Assembly: GCA_026119935.1 (NCBI GenBank)
Contig: JALRMH010000012.1
Location: 620,001-684,000 of the forward strand
Direction: 5' to 3'
DNA from: Endothia cerciana
Taxonomy: Eukaryota > Ascomycota > Sordariomycetes > Diaporthales > Cryphonectriaceae
Length of the DNA: 64,000 nt
Shown: piece by piece, positions 46,801 through 57,823 of the stretch
How the letters are laid out: each line of letters opens with the position of its first letter
Numbering within the stretch: position 1 is the stretch's first letter
Notes under the pieces: model-generated
Told to the model about the DNA's origin: nothing
Database searches by the model: none
Seen by the model: only the letters and a program-made list of their open reading frames with translations
Program-made: the position numbers and the translations under genes

Positions 46801-49800
46801 GCGGCAGTAGGCCCATCGCTCTTGTCACGTCCAAGTAGAAGCCCGGCTCCAACCAATGCTGCAGCTGGGAGCATGGAGAGGGTTAAGGAGGAAAGGCTGT
46901 CCTTTTCCTTTTCTGCTTGCTCTTGAGTAGGAGCTTCGACCAGGTCATCACCGCGCCGGGGAGAAGACGCCATTTCAGCCTCTCTGCTTGACAGCTCGAC
47001 TGGCGGTGGCTCCCCGAAAGCTTGTCTTGGAGACCCGATTGGCGTGGCGTAGCTAGACTCCGGCAGCGAGCTTGGGCTCGCTCCTGGGTGTTCAGTTGGC
47101 AGCGCGGTGGCCTCTTTTGCGGGGGTGGGCGAATCATGCTCGACCTGTCGCGGGCCCGTAGGCGTCGGCTCTTGTGATCCCAGGGCCGCAGACCCGGCCA
47201 CAGCCGTGTTGACGTGCAATGGCGTAGCTTGAGCACCAGGTGACATGGCTTTGACCTCCTCCAGCTCTGGCTCGGAAGCAGGGAACTCCTTCGAAAGTGC
47301 CACTGGCGTCACTTCCGCCACGTCATCGAGCTCTTCCTCGCCCTTCTTGGCCGTCCGGCCAGCTTGCTCCAGTAGGAAGAGCGGCTTGATCTCTCGGCTA
47401 CTGTCCCACGATGTCGGTCTCGACTGCTGTCTCTTGGAGGTCGGCGATAATTCCTGCCCCGGGGTGGGAGGGCTTTGCGCGACCGGTGACGAACGGTTCC
47501 CCGCCGTCGGGGAAGGTCGGTGGTGACTCATGCGGAACTGGATCGGGATCGCAGTGTGGCTGGGCGAGCGAGGGGGCATCTCGTAGGCGCTTGTGCGGCG
47601 GGAGTGGTTGGCGTAGCTGGGACGCTTGTGACTGCTCTCGCGCTCACGGAGGAGCGCGCGCTCCTGGCCCGGTGGTGTCGCGGGTCGGCTGTCTGGCAAC
47701 GCGGGCAAATCGTCATACTCGTCGAGATCGAGGGAGCTCTGCTCTCCTGGGCTAGGGGGCAGGGGAAGCAGATCGCCAAACTGCGGATCAATGGCGGGCT
47801 TGATGACCCGCGGTGCGACCTCAGGGTCTTCGAAGATGTCGACATCTCGACCAGTGCTGTCTTCACGTTGGACAGACCAGTCTACGTCCTCTAAGACGCG
47901 CGGCTCCTCTTGTTCCCGGGGAGCTTCGGCGGCGTTGGAGCGAGCAAGGGCGGCGATAGCCACAACGGCTCCTGCTAGGCCGGCACCCGCGCCAAGAGTA
48001 CCGGCACTATCTTTTTTTGACATCTCCTTGTCGTCGCCGTTGGATGATCCCATCAGGCGGCCCCAGAGGCCGCCGCTACTCCGTTTGTCGGACTTACTGT
48101 CTCTCTTGCGTTCGGAGCCGGTCGGAGCTGATGCTACAGAACGGTCGTCATCGTGGCTGTGGCCGTTGGAGCGGTCGTCGTAGCGAGAGTCAGAGGCCGT
48201 TGAGGCAGCGTCTCTGTCAAGGGCCTCGTAGGAATCCCTGCGCCGTCCTTGCTTATCAGGAGGGTCATCGTCAGGCACGTCGTAGCTCTTTGAGCCTCGC
48301 TTCGGCTTCCTCGACTTCCTCGGCGTATCCCAATCATCCGCGTCCTTGATATCGTTGAAAGAATCCACGGGTACCGAGACATGACTGTCACCGACCGGCG
48401 TGTCTGCATCGTCCCACGTCACGCTGGCCCGCTTCGACTTCTTAGATTTTTTGGACTTCTTGGAAGTTGGCATATCGGCCCATATGTCTTCCCCAGCCTC
48501 GACGGGCGGCGGCGCGGCCCGCGCCTCCTCCTCTGCAAGCCTGGCCGCCTTTGCGGCTCTGTCGAGCTTGCGCTGTTCCTTTTTGCTGAGCATGGGAGAG
48601 GCAGGTCCAGACTGTTCGGTCTCCTCGACGACCGGAACGTCGAAAGCAGTAGCCTTTTCAGCGACCGGCGTATCAGCCACCTCACCGATGACATATCCCG
48701 GCTCACTTACAGGCCTCGACCCGTCGTCAATATCAAAGACGCCAAGGTCAGTCACGGTCTCTGCAAATGGTTGGGTGTACACCACGTGAAAGTCCTCGTT
48801 CGACCCCGGCGGCGAATCGCGCCTGCGGTATTCAGGGTTCTCGATGACAATCTCGGGGTCAAAACCAGAGTGCTCCAGGCCTGCGGCCAGTGTTGCCGCG
48901 AAGTCGATATCCTCCTGGAAGGCCCCTGGCATGTGCGAGCTGCGTGGGCTTGCGGGCTTCGGGTCAGGCAAGCGAGGTAGTTCCTCGGGCTCTTCAACTA
49001 GTATGCCGGAGGACATGCCCGTGGGCAGGCTAGGACGTTCTTTGGGTGGTGATCGGGACCCTGATGAGCGTTTCTCTTCGGCATGCTTTGCACGCTCCTC
49101 GCGCCTGTATGGCTCGGACTTGCCCTCGCTGGCTATCGCTGCACCGGCAGAGGCGCCCGCGATGGCAGCAGCGATTGTGCCCCACCCTCCGCTGCTCTTC
49201 TTGCCTGAGCTCTTGAGCTTCTCAGGCGGGATCTCCCGCGGCCCCTCGTCGGCGCTTTCGACCACATACTGCTTCGTCTCGCTCGGTCCCCACGAGACGG
49301 TCTTCGGCGTGGGCGGCTCCTCTATCACCTCAATGACATCCACAACCTCGCCCCTCGGTCCGATGACGACCGACGGAGCCTCCCGCTTCGGCTCCTCTAT
49401 AACAGGCTCAGCATCCTTCTGCTTCTGCTTCTCCGGACTCGGCGTTGGCACCGGCGTTGGCATAACCAGGTTAAGCACCGGCCTTGGCCTCTGCGCATTC
49501 GGGTCGCGCACAGGCACCTCCTTGGGCCAGTACCCGAGCAGCTGTGTGGGCGACATCATGTTGTCAAAGGTGATATCCGCGTTGGGCTCGCTGTATTGGT
49601 TCTTCTTGGGCTTGTTGGTCATCTCCGGTGGCGTGGCAATCCGTGGCGGCCTATTGCCGCTGTCATCCTCGTCGTCCTTGTAGTTGTCCACGACTGAGCG
49701 CTCAGGCTTGACCGAGCTGCTGCGGCTACGGGAGCGCTGCTCACGCTCGGCAACACGCCGTGCGTGGTAGTACTGGTTGGCCGCCTCCTGGATCTGGTCT

Positions 49801-52160
49801 GCGGTCCGGGAGCTGGAGCGGCCGCGCCCCTCCTCCTCCTCCTCCTCCTCCTCCTCCTCGTGTCGGCGGGAGTGCTCCGTAGCTGCGATGGCAGCAGCCA
49901 TGGCGACTTCGGGGAGGGGGGCGGTGGAGTGCTTCGCCTCTTCGTAGATATGTCTAGCCTCGCGATCCTCTTCTTGCACGGAGTCCCGCCGACTCCTCCT
50001 GCTTTGCTCCGGGGCGGGCGAGGGGGATGGCGTTACATCGATGATGAGTGGTGAGGACGCCCTCAGAGCTTCATCGTGTGCCCTGAACGAGTCATCCGGG
50101 ACCTGGTACTTGAACACATCAAACCCGTCGCCCGACCCACGTTTGCTCGAGCCTTCGACGCCACGGTCTCTGGCGCCCTCATCAACAACTGGTCGCTCGC
50201 CGGGTTCACTGGCTCTACCATCACGTTCAGACGGCTCACCACGTCTAGCCTGACGTTCACGGCGCCTCCTCTCGCGATCCCGGGCCCTACCCTCGTCCGC
50301 ATCAGCCTCGGTCTTGCGGCCCTCGGATGGCTCATCAGACCGGCCACCACTATCCCGCTTCGAGCCACGCCTGCGCTGTTCGCGGGCCTTGCTGGTCCTC
50401 CCGAGTGCGCGCTCGAGCCTTTCGATCTCCTTCATCAGCGCGAGCTCCTGGGCCTTCTTCGCGTCGCCCACCTTGGTCTCGTCTCCGCGGTGGTCCTCGT
50501 GCCCATACCTCTCGTCGCGCCTGTGCTCCACCTCCGGCTCTCTATCCTTGCCCTTGCCGCGGCCGGTGAGCACGGCTGCGCCGAGTGCGGCGGCGCCTGC
50601 GACGCCCGCCCCGACCAGGGCCGTCTCAACAAATGTCGGATTGTCCTTGGTGGGCCTGCGGCGGTGTTCTCGAGGTTCGGCATGCTCGTCATCGGGGATC
50701 CGCTCCTCTTCCAAGATGCGACGTGGAACCGGGACGATGGGCTTGGGCGCTTGTATGGGGATCGGGTCCGGGCGAGACGACGAGTGGGTCGGCTGCGCGG
50801 ACACGATGGATCCCGAGCCGCGGGCAGCCTCCATCCTGCCCGGGTCCGAGGTCTGCAGGGGGAACACCCTCTGCAGAGGCCTCGCCTCGGCCGAGGCGCT
50901 CTCAGTCGAGCCCGCATACCTCGTCTCGCCCGGCTCGGGCATGGAGTAGGCACGGCTGCCGTCGTTGAAGCCGCAGGGCGTGTTGACGAAGTCGCGCAGT
51001 GAGTTCGCGGGGCCAAAGAGCTTCGGGTCGACGACGGAGGACTTCCTCTCCGGGCCCGGCGGCTTAGCAGGCGCCGTGCTCATCCCGGCAGCGGGAGACC
51101 TGGCCGGCCGCGGCGTGTGCAGCTCGGCATAGCCGTACGCGAGCGCGGAATGGTCGTCGCTGTCCTCGTCCTCGGACGCAGACTCCCAGTCCCCGTCATC
51201 AGACGAGTACCCGTGCTGGCGGCGGTCCGACCTCGAGGGCGCGAGACCCCGACCCGATTCCAGGCCACCACTGCTCTGCCGCTGGTACCTCTCCCACGTG
51301 GTGGCGCCGCCCGTGAGATACGACGGCGGCTTCCTGCCTGCAGCACGCAAGTCCTCGCGGTTCTGCTTGTTCGCAACCTCGGCCAGCTTGCGCCCGATCT
51401 CCATGATCTCCTCGTCCGTCTGCCGCCTCTGGAGGGCCGCCGGTCTGCCGTCCGAAGCCTCCCTCCTGAAGCTGGCAGAGGCGGCAGTCGCAGTCGCGGC
51501 AGCAGCAGCACCGCCAGCAGCGCCAGCAGCGGCAATACCCGGGCTGAACCCCCCACCCCGGCTCTTAGGCTTCCTAAGGAAGCCCATGCCGTATGCCATG
51601 TCCGAGTTGACACTGCTCGACGAGGAGTTGTTCCCGAACCCGAAGATGGTCGGCTTCGCCTTCTTCGGCTTGCGCCTGCTCCCGCGCCGCCGCGGCCTGT
51701 GCTCCGACGGCGTCCGCAAGAAGGTCTTGAGCACCCCGCCCGAGCGCCCGAAGCTCGGGTACCACCGCGAGATGTCGAGGTACGAGGACGAGGACGAGCC
51801 GCTCGACGGCGAGTAGGTGAACTCGGAGCTCGACCCGGAGCCGCGGCGGCTCCGCCGGCGGCGCGGCCGGTTGAGGTCTGTTGGGATCGGCGCGGGCATG
51901 GACATCGAGGAGGGCATGCGCGGCGTGTTGTCGCTGCTGCGCATCGTGATCGGGGGCAGGTCGGCGGCCCGCCGGGGCGGGGACGAGGACGGTGGCGGGA
52001 GCTGGCCCGGGTAGGGGTCGTACGGCGCGCTGGTGCTGGAGAACGTGGTCGTGCGCTCCTCGCGGCCCTCCATCATGGTGGACTGTTCCCTCGAGTCCCG
52101 CCGGGCCTTGCGCCTGCGCCGGGAGCTCTCTGGGCTCCGCCGGCGAGGATCGCTCATCAT
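36110..52160 (-). CDS. lah: Giant repeat protein, leashin / involucrin-repeat type, candidate Woronin-body tether
   Basis: Two exons: 52160-37698 (14,463 nt without a stop) and 37609-36110, joined by an 88-nt phase-0 intron (donor GTAGGT, acceptor CTCCAG); 5320 residues. The start at 52160 gives MMSDPRRRSPESSRRRRKAR; the frame upstream has no ATG. The N-terminal 250 residues are Arg/Ser-rich with FTYSPSSGSSSSSYLDISRW and KPTIFGFGNN. The middle is acidic, Pro/Glu-rich and disordered, with about 15 diverged lysine blocks such as FSWMPSKKSKKDKKKK. Exon 2 holds a coiled coil and a compact conserved domain (HVQQWVLRFSKFSDMRACRL, FTRYLFGMDREQRQKLKALE). Fungal databases name this architecture involucrin repeat protein. 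I infer identity with leashin (LAH), the large polypeptide that tethers Woronin bodies at the septal pore; that link is from memory and not proven here. Confidence 0.8.
37782..37811 (-). repeat. GCA/TGC trinucleotide repeat encoding polyalanine
   Basis: About ten GCA units on the plus strand encode an Ala run just before the exon 1/exon 2 junction of the giant gene. Confidence 0.85.
44270..44705 (-). repeat. Two diverged copies of a 30-residue Lys-rich repeat
   Basis: At about 44630-44705 the giant protein reads LARLQLKRRPSKKDKQRVKD and at about 44270-44345 it reads LARLKIKRKPSKKDKERIKV. The two are followed by similar Leu-x-Ala helices and separated by about 120 residues. This is the clearest internal duplication in the protein. 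Confidence 0.8.
49831..49860 (-). repeat. TCC trinucleotide repeat encoding polyglutamate
   Basis: About ten CCT/TCC units on the plus strand encode a run of Glu in the giant protein, flanked by RRHEE and GRGRSSS. Confidence 0.85.
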
Positions 52161-53995
52161 CTTGACATCGACAGCTGAGAACGTTGCCCTGTCGCTAGCA
52201 TTGGTGTGTTTCACGGTATGTCCCTCTCTTTTCTCTTACTTCTCCCTCTTCTCTAGTATGTGTTCGTTCGTTTCCTCCGTATGGATATGACGCAACGATG
52301 AGGAGAAGTTCCCAATGCAGAGTAACTCGAAAGACTAATGTTCCGGTGTGCGCTCTCCTTCTTGGGGCTTGCTTATTGTTTGTACGGTACAGGATAAACT
52401 GGGGTATGCTTCCCATGGAGCAAAGAAGGCTGGGGTGGACCTCCACTTCGAACCTCTCTGCCCCGACCAGGTCGGGAGCTCCTCGGGTTCAGCCACGCGG
52501 AGGGGAGAGCTTGGGCGCTCTGGCGGTCTGAGCAGAGGCCAACAGCGAGGATTGGATGCCCAGATAGAGCCAGGCACGCCCAGGATCAGGCAGGTGGCGA
52601 GCCGGGACACGACCCCACCGCCCGTCCAGCTGGGCCTGTGGGCCCTAAAGCCAGAACCCAGCCAGCCATGTCAAGCCTAGGTTGGGCGCCGGTGGCTGGT
52701 AAAAAGAAATGACACCGGCGCTAAATCTGCAACCTGAATAACGACATTGTAGTTGGTTGTCGCGCCGACCAATACGGGATACTCAAATTCCCTGCCCTGC
52801 TTTGGCGGCGGGGTTGTTGTTGTAGGTTACGACTTGATAACCCTCGCACGTCAGACACGGTTCTCCTCAGCGCTGCGAGAGGAGATGCTATGCTTGTTTC
52901 AGTGCCTCGAGGGCTTTCAAAAACGATTGTGGAATGGCGCGGTCCATCAAAAACATCTAGCACGACATCCGAGACTGGGGTGGAACGTGGCTCTCGAAGA
53001 ACGGGCCGTTCCGGCTTCTTTTTCAACCTCGACTCTAACCCGGCCCACCTGCCGTGTCCTCTGATCTGGGGACTCGGTCTTGTCTGAACCTGAACAGCAA
53101 GGGCGGGCGGTTTCAGGATCTCCCCAGGCGGACCTCAGAGCCTTCTGTGGCCCCTGTTCTCCATGCTGGATGAAGAACCTCTCCGCCGCGGCCCGGCACA
53201 ATGGGCGTGAGCTGGCTCGTCTTAAGATGTGACATACATACTCTGCCAGGTCCGCGAATCAAACCATACAGCCATGCATGGCCACTTCGATTTCTTCGGG
53301 GAGACACTACCGATCCGAGAGCATCCATTGGGTATCGACACCTAATTCTACATTCTGTGTTGCGGCAGGACGTCCATTCGTCCGCCTCTCCGTTGGTCCA
53401 TGCGAACCAATGCCAGTAACTGTCACCTCTGCCGTGTTCATCAAGTTGACCCCGCGAGACCGCGACAGACCTGATAGTCCAAGCTGACTGACATTGCATG
53501 ACCGTAACGACCTCGACCAGCTTGCGCGCTTCGCGAGGACTCCTGCCTTTCCAGCGTCGCAACATATCCAGCTTCAACCCCCTCGGCCCGTTTCATCGAA
53601 CACACGTCCCGTCAATCCGTTGGTCAATATCCCGTCCTTCGGAACCAGTTGCCCGTCCGTATGATGAGCGCCCCCGCCGAGGTGCATTGCGGCACGAAAA
53701 CAACCTGTCACTCGTTCCGTGTGACCTGTAAAAAGTAGAATAAAAAAGGCATCCCCCAAACCAAGCCTGTTTTGAAAAAGACGCCGTGACTCCTTGACTA
53801 CTTTCGGGTCATGCACGTTTTCCTCCTGGAGCCTCCCCCCCCCCCCCAGGGTTACCATTGTTGATTTTGTTGTGTGGTTCCAACCTCACCTGCGGGGGCG
53901 GGTTGAAATCGGGAGTTGCCATCTGACAGGCCGTTTAAAATGAAATTCATAGTACAGATTTTGAGGTCTGATTCGCTTGGACGGCAAGTCGGTCT
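52161..53995. other. Intergenic region upstream of the giant gene
   Basis: 1.8 kb between the giant gene's start and the stop of the HMG-box gene. The first 100 bp could hold a 5' UTR intron ending near the ATG. A C14 run lies at 53835-53848. No supported gene. Confidence 0.5.
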
Positions 53996-56232
53996 CTACG
54001 CCGAGCGGCGATCCGAGATCTTATCAGCCTGGAGGAGTGCGCTGATGCCATCCAGTCCAGGCTCGCTCTTCACGCCCGGCCTTGCAGCGGGCGGCGTAAC
54101 TGAATTTGAGCCCGGGGGCGGAGCTGAGACGGGAGGTAAGCCTGGCCTGCTCTCATTATATCCGAATGAGAACCCAGGGCGTGTCGACGGAATAGGTGGC
54201 ATGTGGGAAGGGAGTGGCGTGTGTCCAGAGTAGTAACCTGCAACGCGCTGATTAGTGGCGATTCGGTGCGGCAAAGCGGCCAACGCAAGCTCACCACTGA
54301 TGTGCGGGATAGTATGGCTCGCCGACGTCGATTCGCTAGCAGCTCGTTCTGGTGCTGGTGCGAATGGCGGCAACCCCCTTTCGTCAGGGGACATGGACCG
54401 ATACACACCAGGGCCTGTTGGAAATGGGTCGGAGGGGCCGAATTGCTTGCCGCCTGACAAGAGGGCATGGATGGGCAGAGGGCCCTCGACGGGAGTCCTG
54501 GGGTAGCTGTTATATGAGCTGCCGGATGACATACTCCCGGCCGACGACTGCTCTTTCATCAGCGATGGTGGCCGTGATTCGCTGCCAGAGAAACTCGGCA
54601 TAGGTGCGGGGCTGTTTGTCTGGTATCCCCGTGGCAGCATGGTCGAACTGGGCCCTGGTGCTTCGGCGGGATAGGGTCCACCGTTCTGCGCCGGACGGCC
54701 ATCAAACATGTCGGAGAGGGAAGGTAGGTGTCGATGTGGCACCGTCGCTTCGTTGCGGGCTCCGTCCGTATACGCCGGATCTCTTCGCGTTGCCATGTTC
54801 GGCGGCTGGGCGGAGCTGTCCCTAGGGCTCACGGCGAGGCCAGGTGAATGCTCTCGGCGGCGCTCAAAGTACCCTACGCTTGGTGAGGCAAGGGTGGAGT
54901 CCTCGCCAGGAGTTCGTTGGGATGTCGACGCCACAGAAGGTGCATAATACGATTCCCCATTCGACACAAGCGAGTCTATCCTCTGCCGTCTTGCTGGCGG
55001 CTCGCCAGCGGATTCTCCAATGCACCCAGTCCTTGCGGCACGCGCGAGATGATTGGGTAAGCCACTGGGTTCGCCGATGCCCGAATCCGATAATCTAAGC
55101 CTTTTCGCATTGTCTTTGTCTGCCGAGAAAAACGTGAGATGCCAAAATCGAGCAGGTTGAGCTAGCCAGCGTACTGACCTTGAGGATGGTTTGCGTGCTT
55201 GGCTTTGAACTCCTGTAGATATTGCAGGTACCTCCTGTATTCCGGCGTCTTCTTGTACTCGGCCAGGTTGTGTGTGTACTTTTCCTTGGCACTCTGAGCC
55301 TGTCGCTCATATGGTTCCTTCTCTGCCTGCGTCAGGCCTTGCCAGTTCTCTCCGACGAGCTTTGCGATCTCAGTAAACGTCAGGTTCTGACCCTTCAGGT
55401 CGTCTCTCATTTCTAACAGATGACCACAACATCAGCCTCATCGCATTACGGCTGAATGAACTATCATCCTGAGCCTGTCATAACGCTCTTGAGCAGACTC
55501 AGAGGAGAAGTAGACGGGTGCACGTGATAAGATCGACGGTATTAGTAAGGGGTGGCGAACTTACTGTTGGAGAACAAGACATATGCAGAAGGGGGCCGTT
55601 CGGGTGCATTTTCGTCCGGCTATAACGAGCAACATAAGTTAGCCAGAAAGTTTGTCTCGCCTCGTCAGGCAGAGGTTCATGTCGAGACTAGAACATTCGA
55701 TCGGAGACCGACGACCAGGTCCTGCAGCGACGTCCTCTTTTAAAAGGCCTCACCTTCGGGTGCCTCCGGTATTTGCGTTTTTGAACGACTGGCGCCCCGC
55801 CATCCCGACCATCGCCCGTTGACGGCGCAAGCGCGTCAGGCCTGTGCACTTCATTCCGCGTATCCTCGACACTCGCTCGGGTCGGTGAGACGAGGGTGGC
55901 GGTCGGCGCTATGCCTCTCGCATTGGCAATTCGTCTTTGCAGTTTCTGTTTCGACTTCGTTAACGCCCTGCAGTAATCGCACGAACTCAGGCTGGTGGCA
56001 AATGCGTACCCTTCGATGACCGAGTTTGACACCAAGCGCATCCCTGAGAAGCATCCAGAGAATTAGAAACTAACGCGTTCGCAGTACGAGGTTGCCCAGA
56101 CCGGACTACTCACAAGTCCGATTCCGTGATATCTTGGATCGTCTCCCACGAGTCGAACCCCTGGTCGACGAAGACATCGAGATACTGCGAGATCCCTAGC
56201 TCCCCGAAGATGTCTGCCAGTCTGTGAGACAT
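53996..56232 (-). CDS. SAM-domain plus HMG-box protein
   Basis: Probable nuclear HMG-box DNA-binding regulator of 566 residues. Seven exons in phase: 56232-56114, 56043-56010, 55945-55754, 55619-55565, 55412-55179, 55119-54295 and 54237-53996. The N-terminal 51 residues form a SAM-like domain (LADIFGELGISQYLDVFVDQ, then SWETIQDITESDLDALGVKL) followed by KLQRRIANARG. A basic KRKYRRHPK leads into the HMG box (residues about 116-205: PERPPSAYVLFSNKMRDDLK, GENWQGLTQAEKEPYERQA). The C-terminal half is Ser/Pro-rich and disordered, with a conserved-looking terminus DGISALLQADKISDRRSA. The last intron (54294-54238, 57 nt, branch CACTAATC) is stop-free and in frame; retention would add 19 residues. 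Function in any species is not something I can assign from the sequence. Confidence 0.88.
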
Positions 56233-57785
56233 GCAGAGATTGAGCACCGTATCCTGCCAAGAGTCTGTATGCGGTCAACAGCTTCGAGGCTGCCCCCAAT
56301 CCGAAAGCGAAAGTCGTGTAATCCCCACTGGGAACCAGAACTCGGTGACAGCGTAAAGGTCCGTCGGGTTACGACTAGAGGAGGCGGGGGGTTGGTCCGA
56401 GTCCAGAAGCGATAGGGGCCTCTGCAAACGTTACCCGCCGGCCACTGAGGCGGTCCAAGTCGCAAAACCTGCCAGGTCTGGGGTGTCGTTGTCGTTGTCG
56501 TTGTCGGTGCCTGGGCAGGGCTCCGTCACCGTGCTCGATCGCGGGAGTTATGCGGCGCCGGTCACATGTGTGGACTGTTCGGGAACGTCTGCCTCGCGGT
56601 TGGGTGGTCAGGGTGGTGTAGCCGAGCAGAGTATTTTCTATTCAGAGGATATCATCAGCTCCTGGGTGGTTCGTTGGTATGTGAGGTCTCGAGAAGGAAT
56701 GCAGCCTGTGTTGAAGAAGGTCCGGTACTTTTGTGGCAGGCGGCGACGGAGATCAGGTGAAATGGGGATCTTGATATGATGGCAATTTCCAACAAAGGTG
56801 TGGATCAGATGGCGAGGTTCTCGATGGCAGGCGGTAACACAAAACGTGGAGGCGTGCCACGAGATATGGCGAAGGTGCGTGCCTACGAGAAGAAAACTCG
56901 CCCGCTGCTCAACTTCGGGTTCCCTGTACTGTAGGGTACTCATACAGGATACGAACCACCAGGGTCTCGCAACTTGCCATGGACGACGAGGATCGACCTG
57001 GGACATAAAGCTCGACGGGGTTTGAGGAGGGGGGGAGGGGAGCACTCGAAGGTGGACACTGGAACGTACCGACCAAGGGTGAGGAAGAGGTTGTGGATCG
57101 GGGTAAGCGACGAGGTAGAGTAGATCAAGAGCAAAGAAGGCGATGGAGGGCTACCAGGAATTATGTCACGTCCCAGGAAAACAGAAATCGTCTCCGCCGC
57201 CCGCAGAATACTGTGTAGGTGGAAAGAGTCAGGTACAGGACGCCAGGTGCCTCCTGAGTTCTGGAAGATGGCCGTCGACGGAGGTGGGCCTGACAGCCGC
57301 CGCCCGTGGGTTCGAGTAGGAAACCTTGGAGCTAGAGCAGGCCGGGCTGGCGCAGGCAAGGACGACCATAGATCTGTTTGTGGTGTACCACGCGGGCCCC
57401 GAGGTTGAGGGTCAAGAGACGGGCGTTCTGGCGTGGGAAGACGATGTGTCGTGGTAGCAGTCCGTCAGATCCCAGATTGCACCAACAACGTCCACCTAAT
57501 AGCGCCAGGCAGGTCAGGCAGTCCGGGGCCCAGCCAGACCTGTCCGAAGGCTACCCCCGGGAGTTCCAAGGGAATTTTGTGGTGCAGAAGGGGGGGTGGG
57601 CCATCGCGATCCCAGAAAAATGGGATCAAATGTACCGCCAGGTAAAAGATACCTCGGGGACCGCGCTTGACCTAGACGGGAAGTATGCGTGAACATCCGC
57701 GCTCGAAGCCAGCTAGCCCAGCCCAACGGCCTCTTCTGGGCCGGGTGCTCTTCTCGATAGACCCAAGGATCTGTTCGAGAAGCAA

Positions 57786-57823
57786 GAGCAGAAACAAGGC
57801 TTCTGAGCAGAAACAAGGCTTCT
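57786..57823. repeat. 19-bp perfect tandem duplication
   Basis: Two adjacent copies of gagcagaaacaaggcttct, in non-coding DNA. Confidence 0.9.

Noticed and set aside
48844..52178. Long plus-strand frames (48844-49683, 50076-51002, 51117-52178) opposite the giant gene
   Set aside because: They are antisense shadows of the GC-rich, Ser/Arg-biased 5' part of the giant exon; no domain or own promoter, and low-complexity composition.
52161..52214. 18-codon upstream extension of the giant protein
   Set aside because: It would begin at GTG; the first in-frame ATG is 52160.
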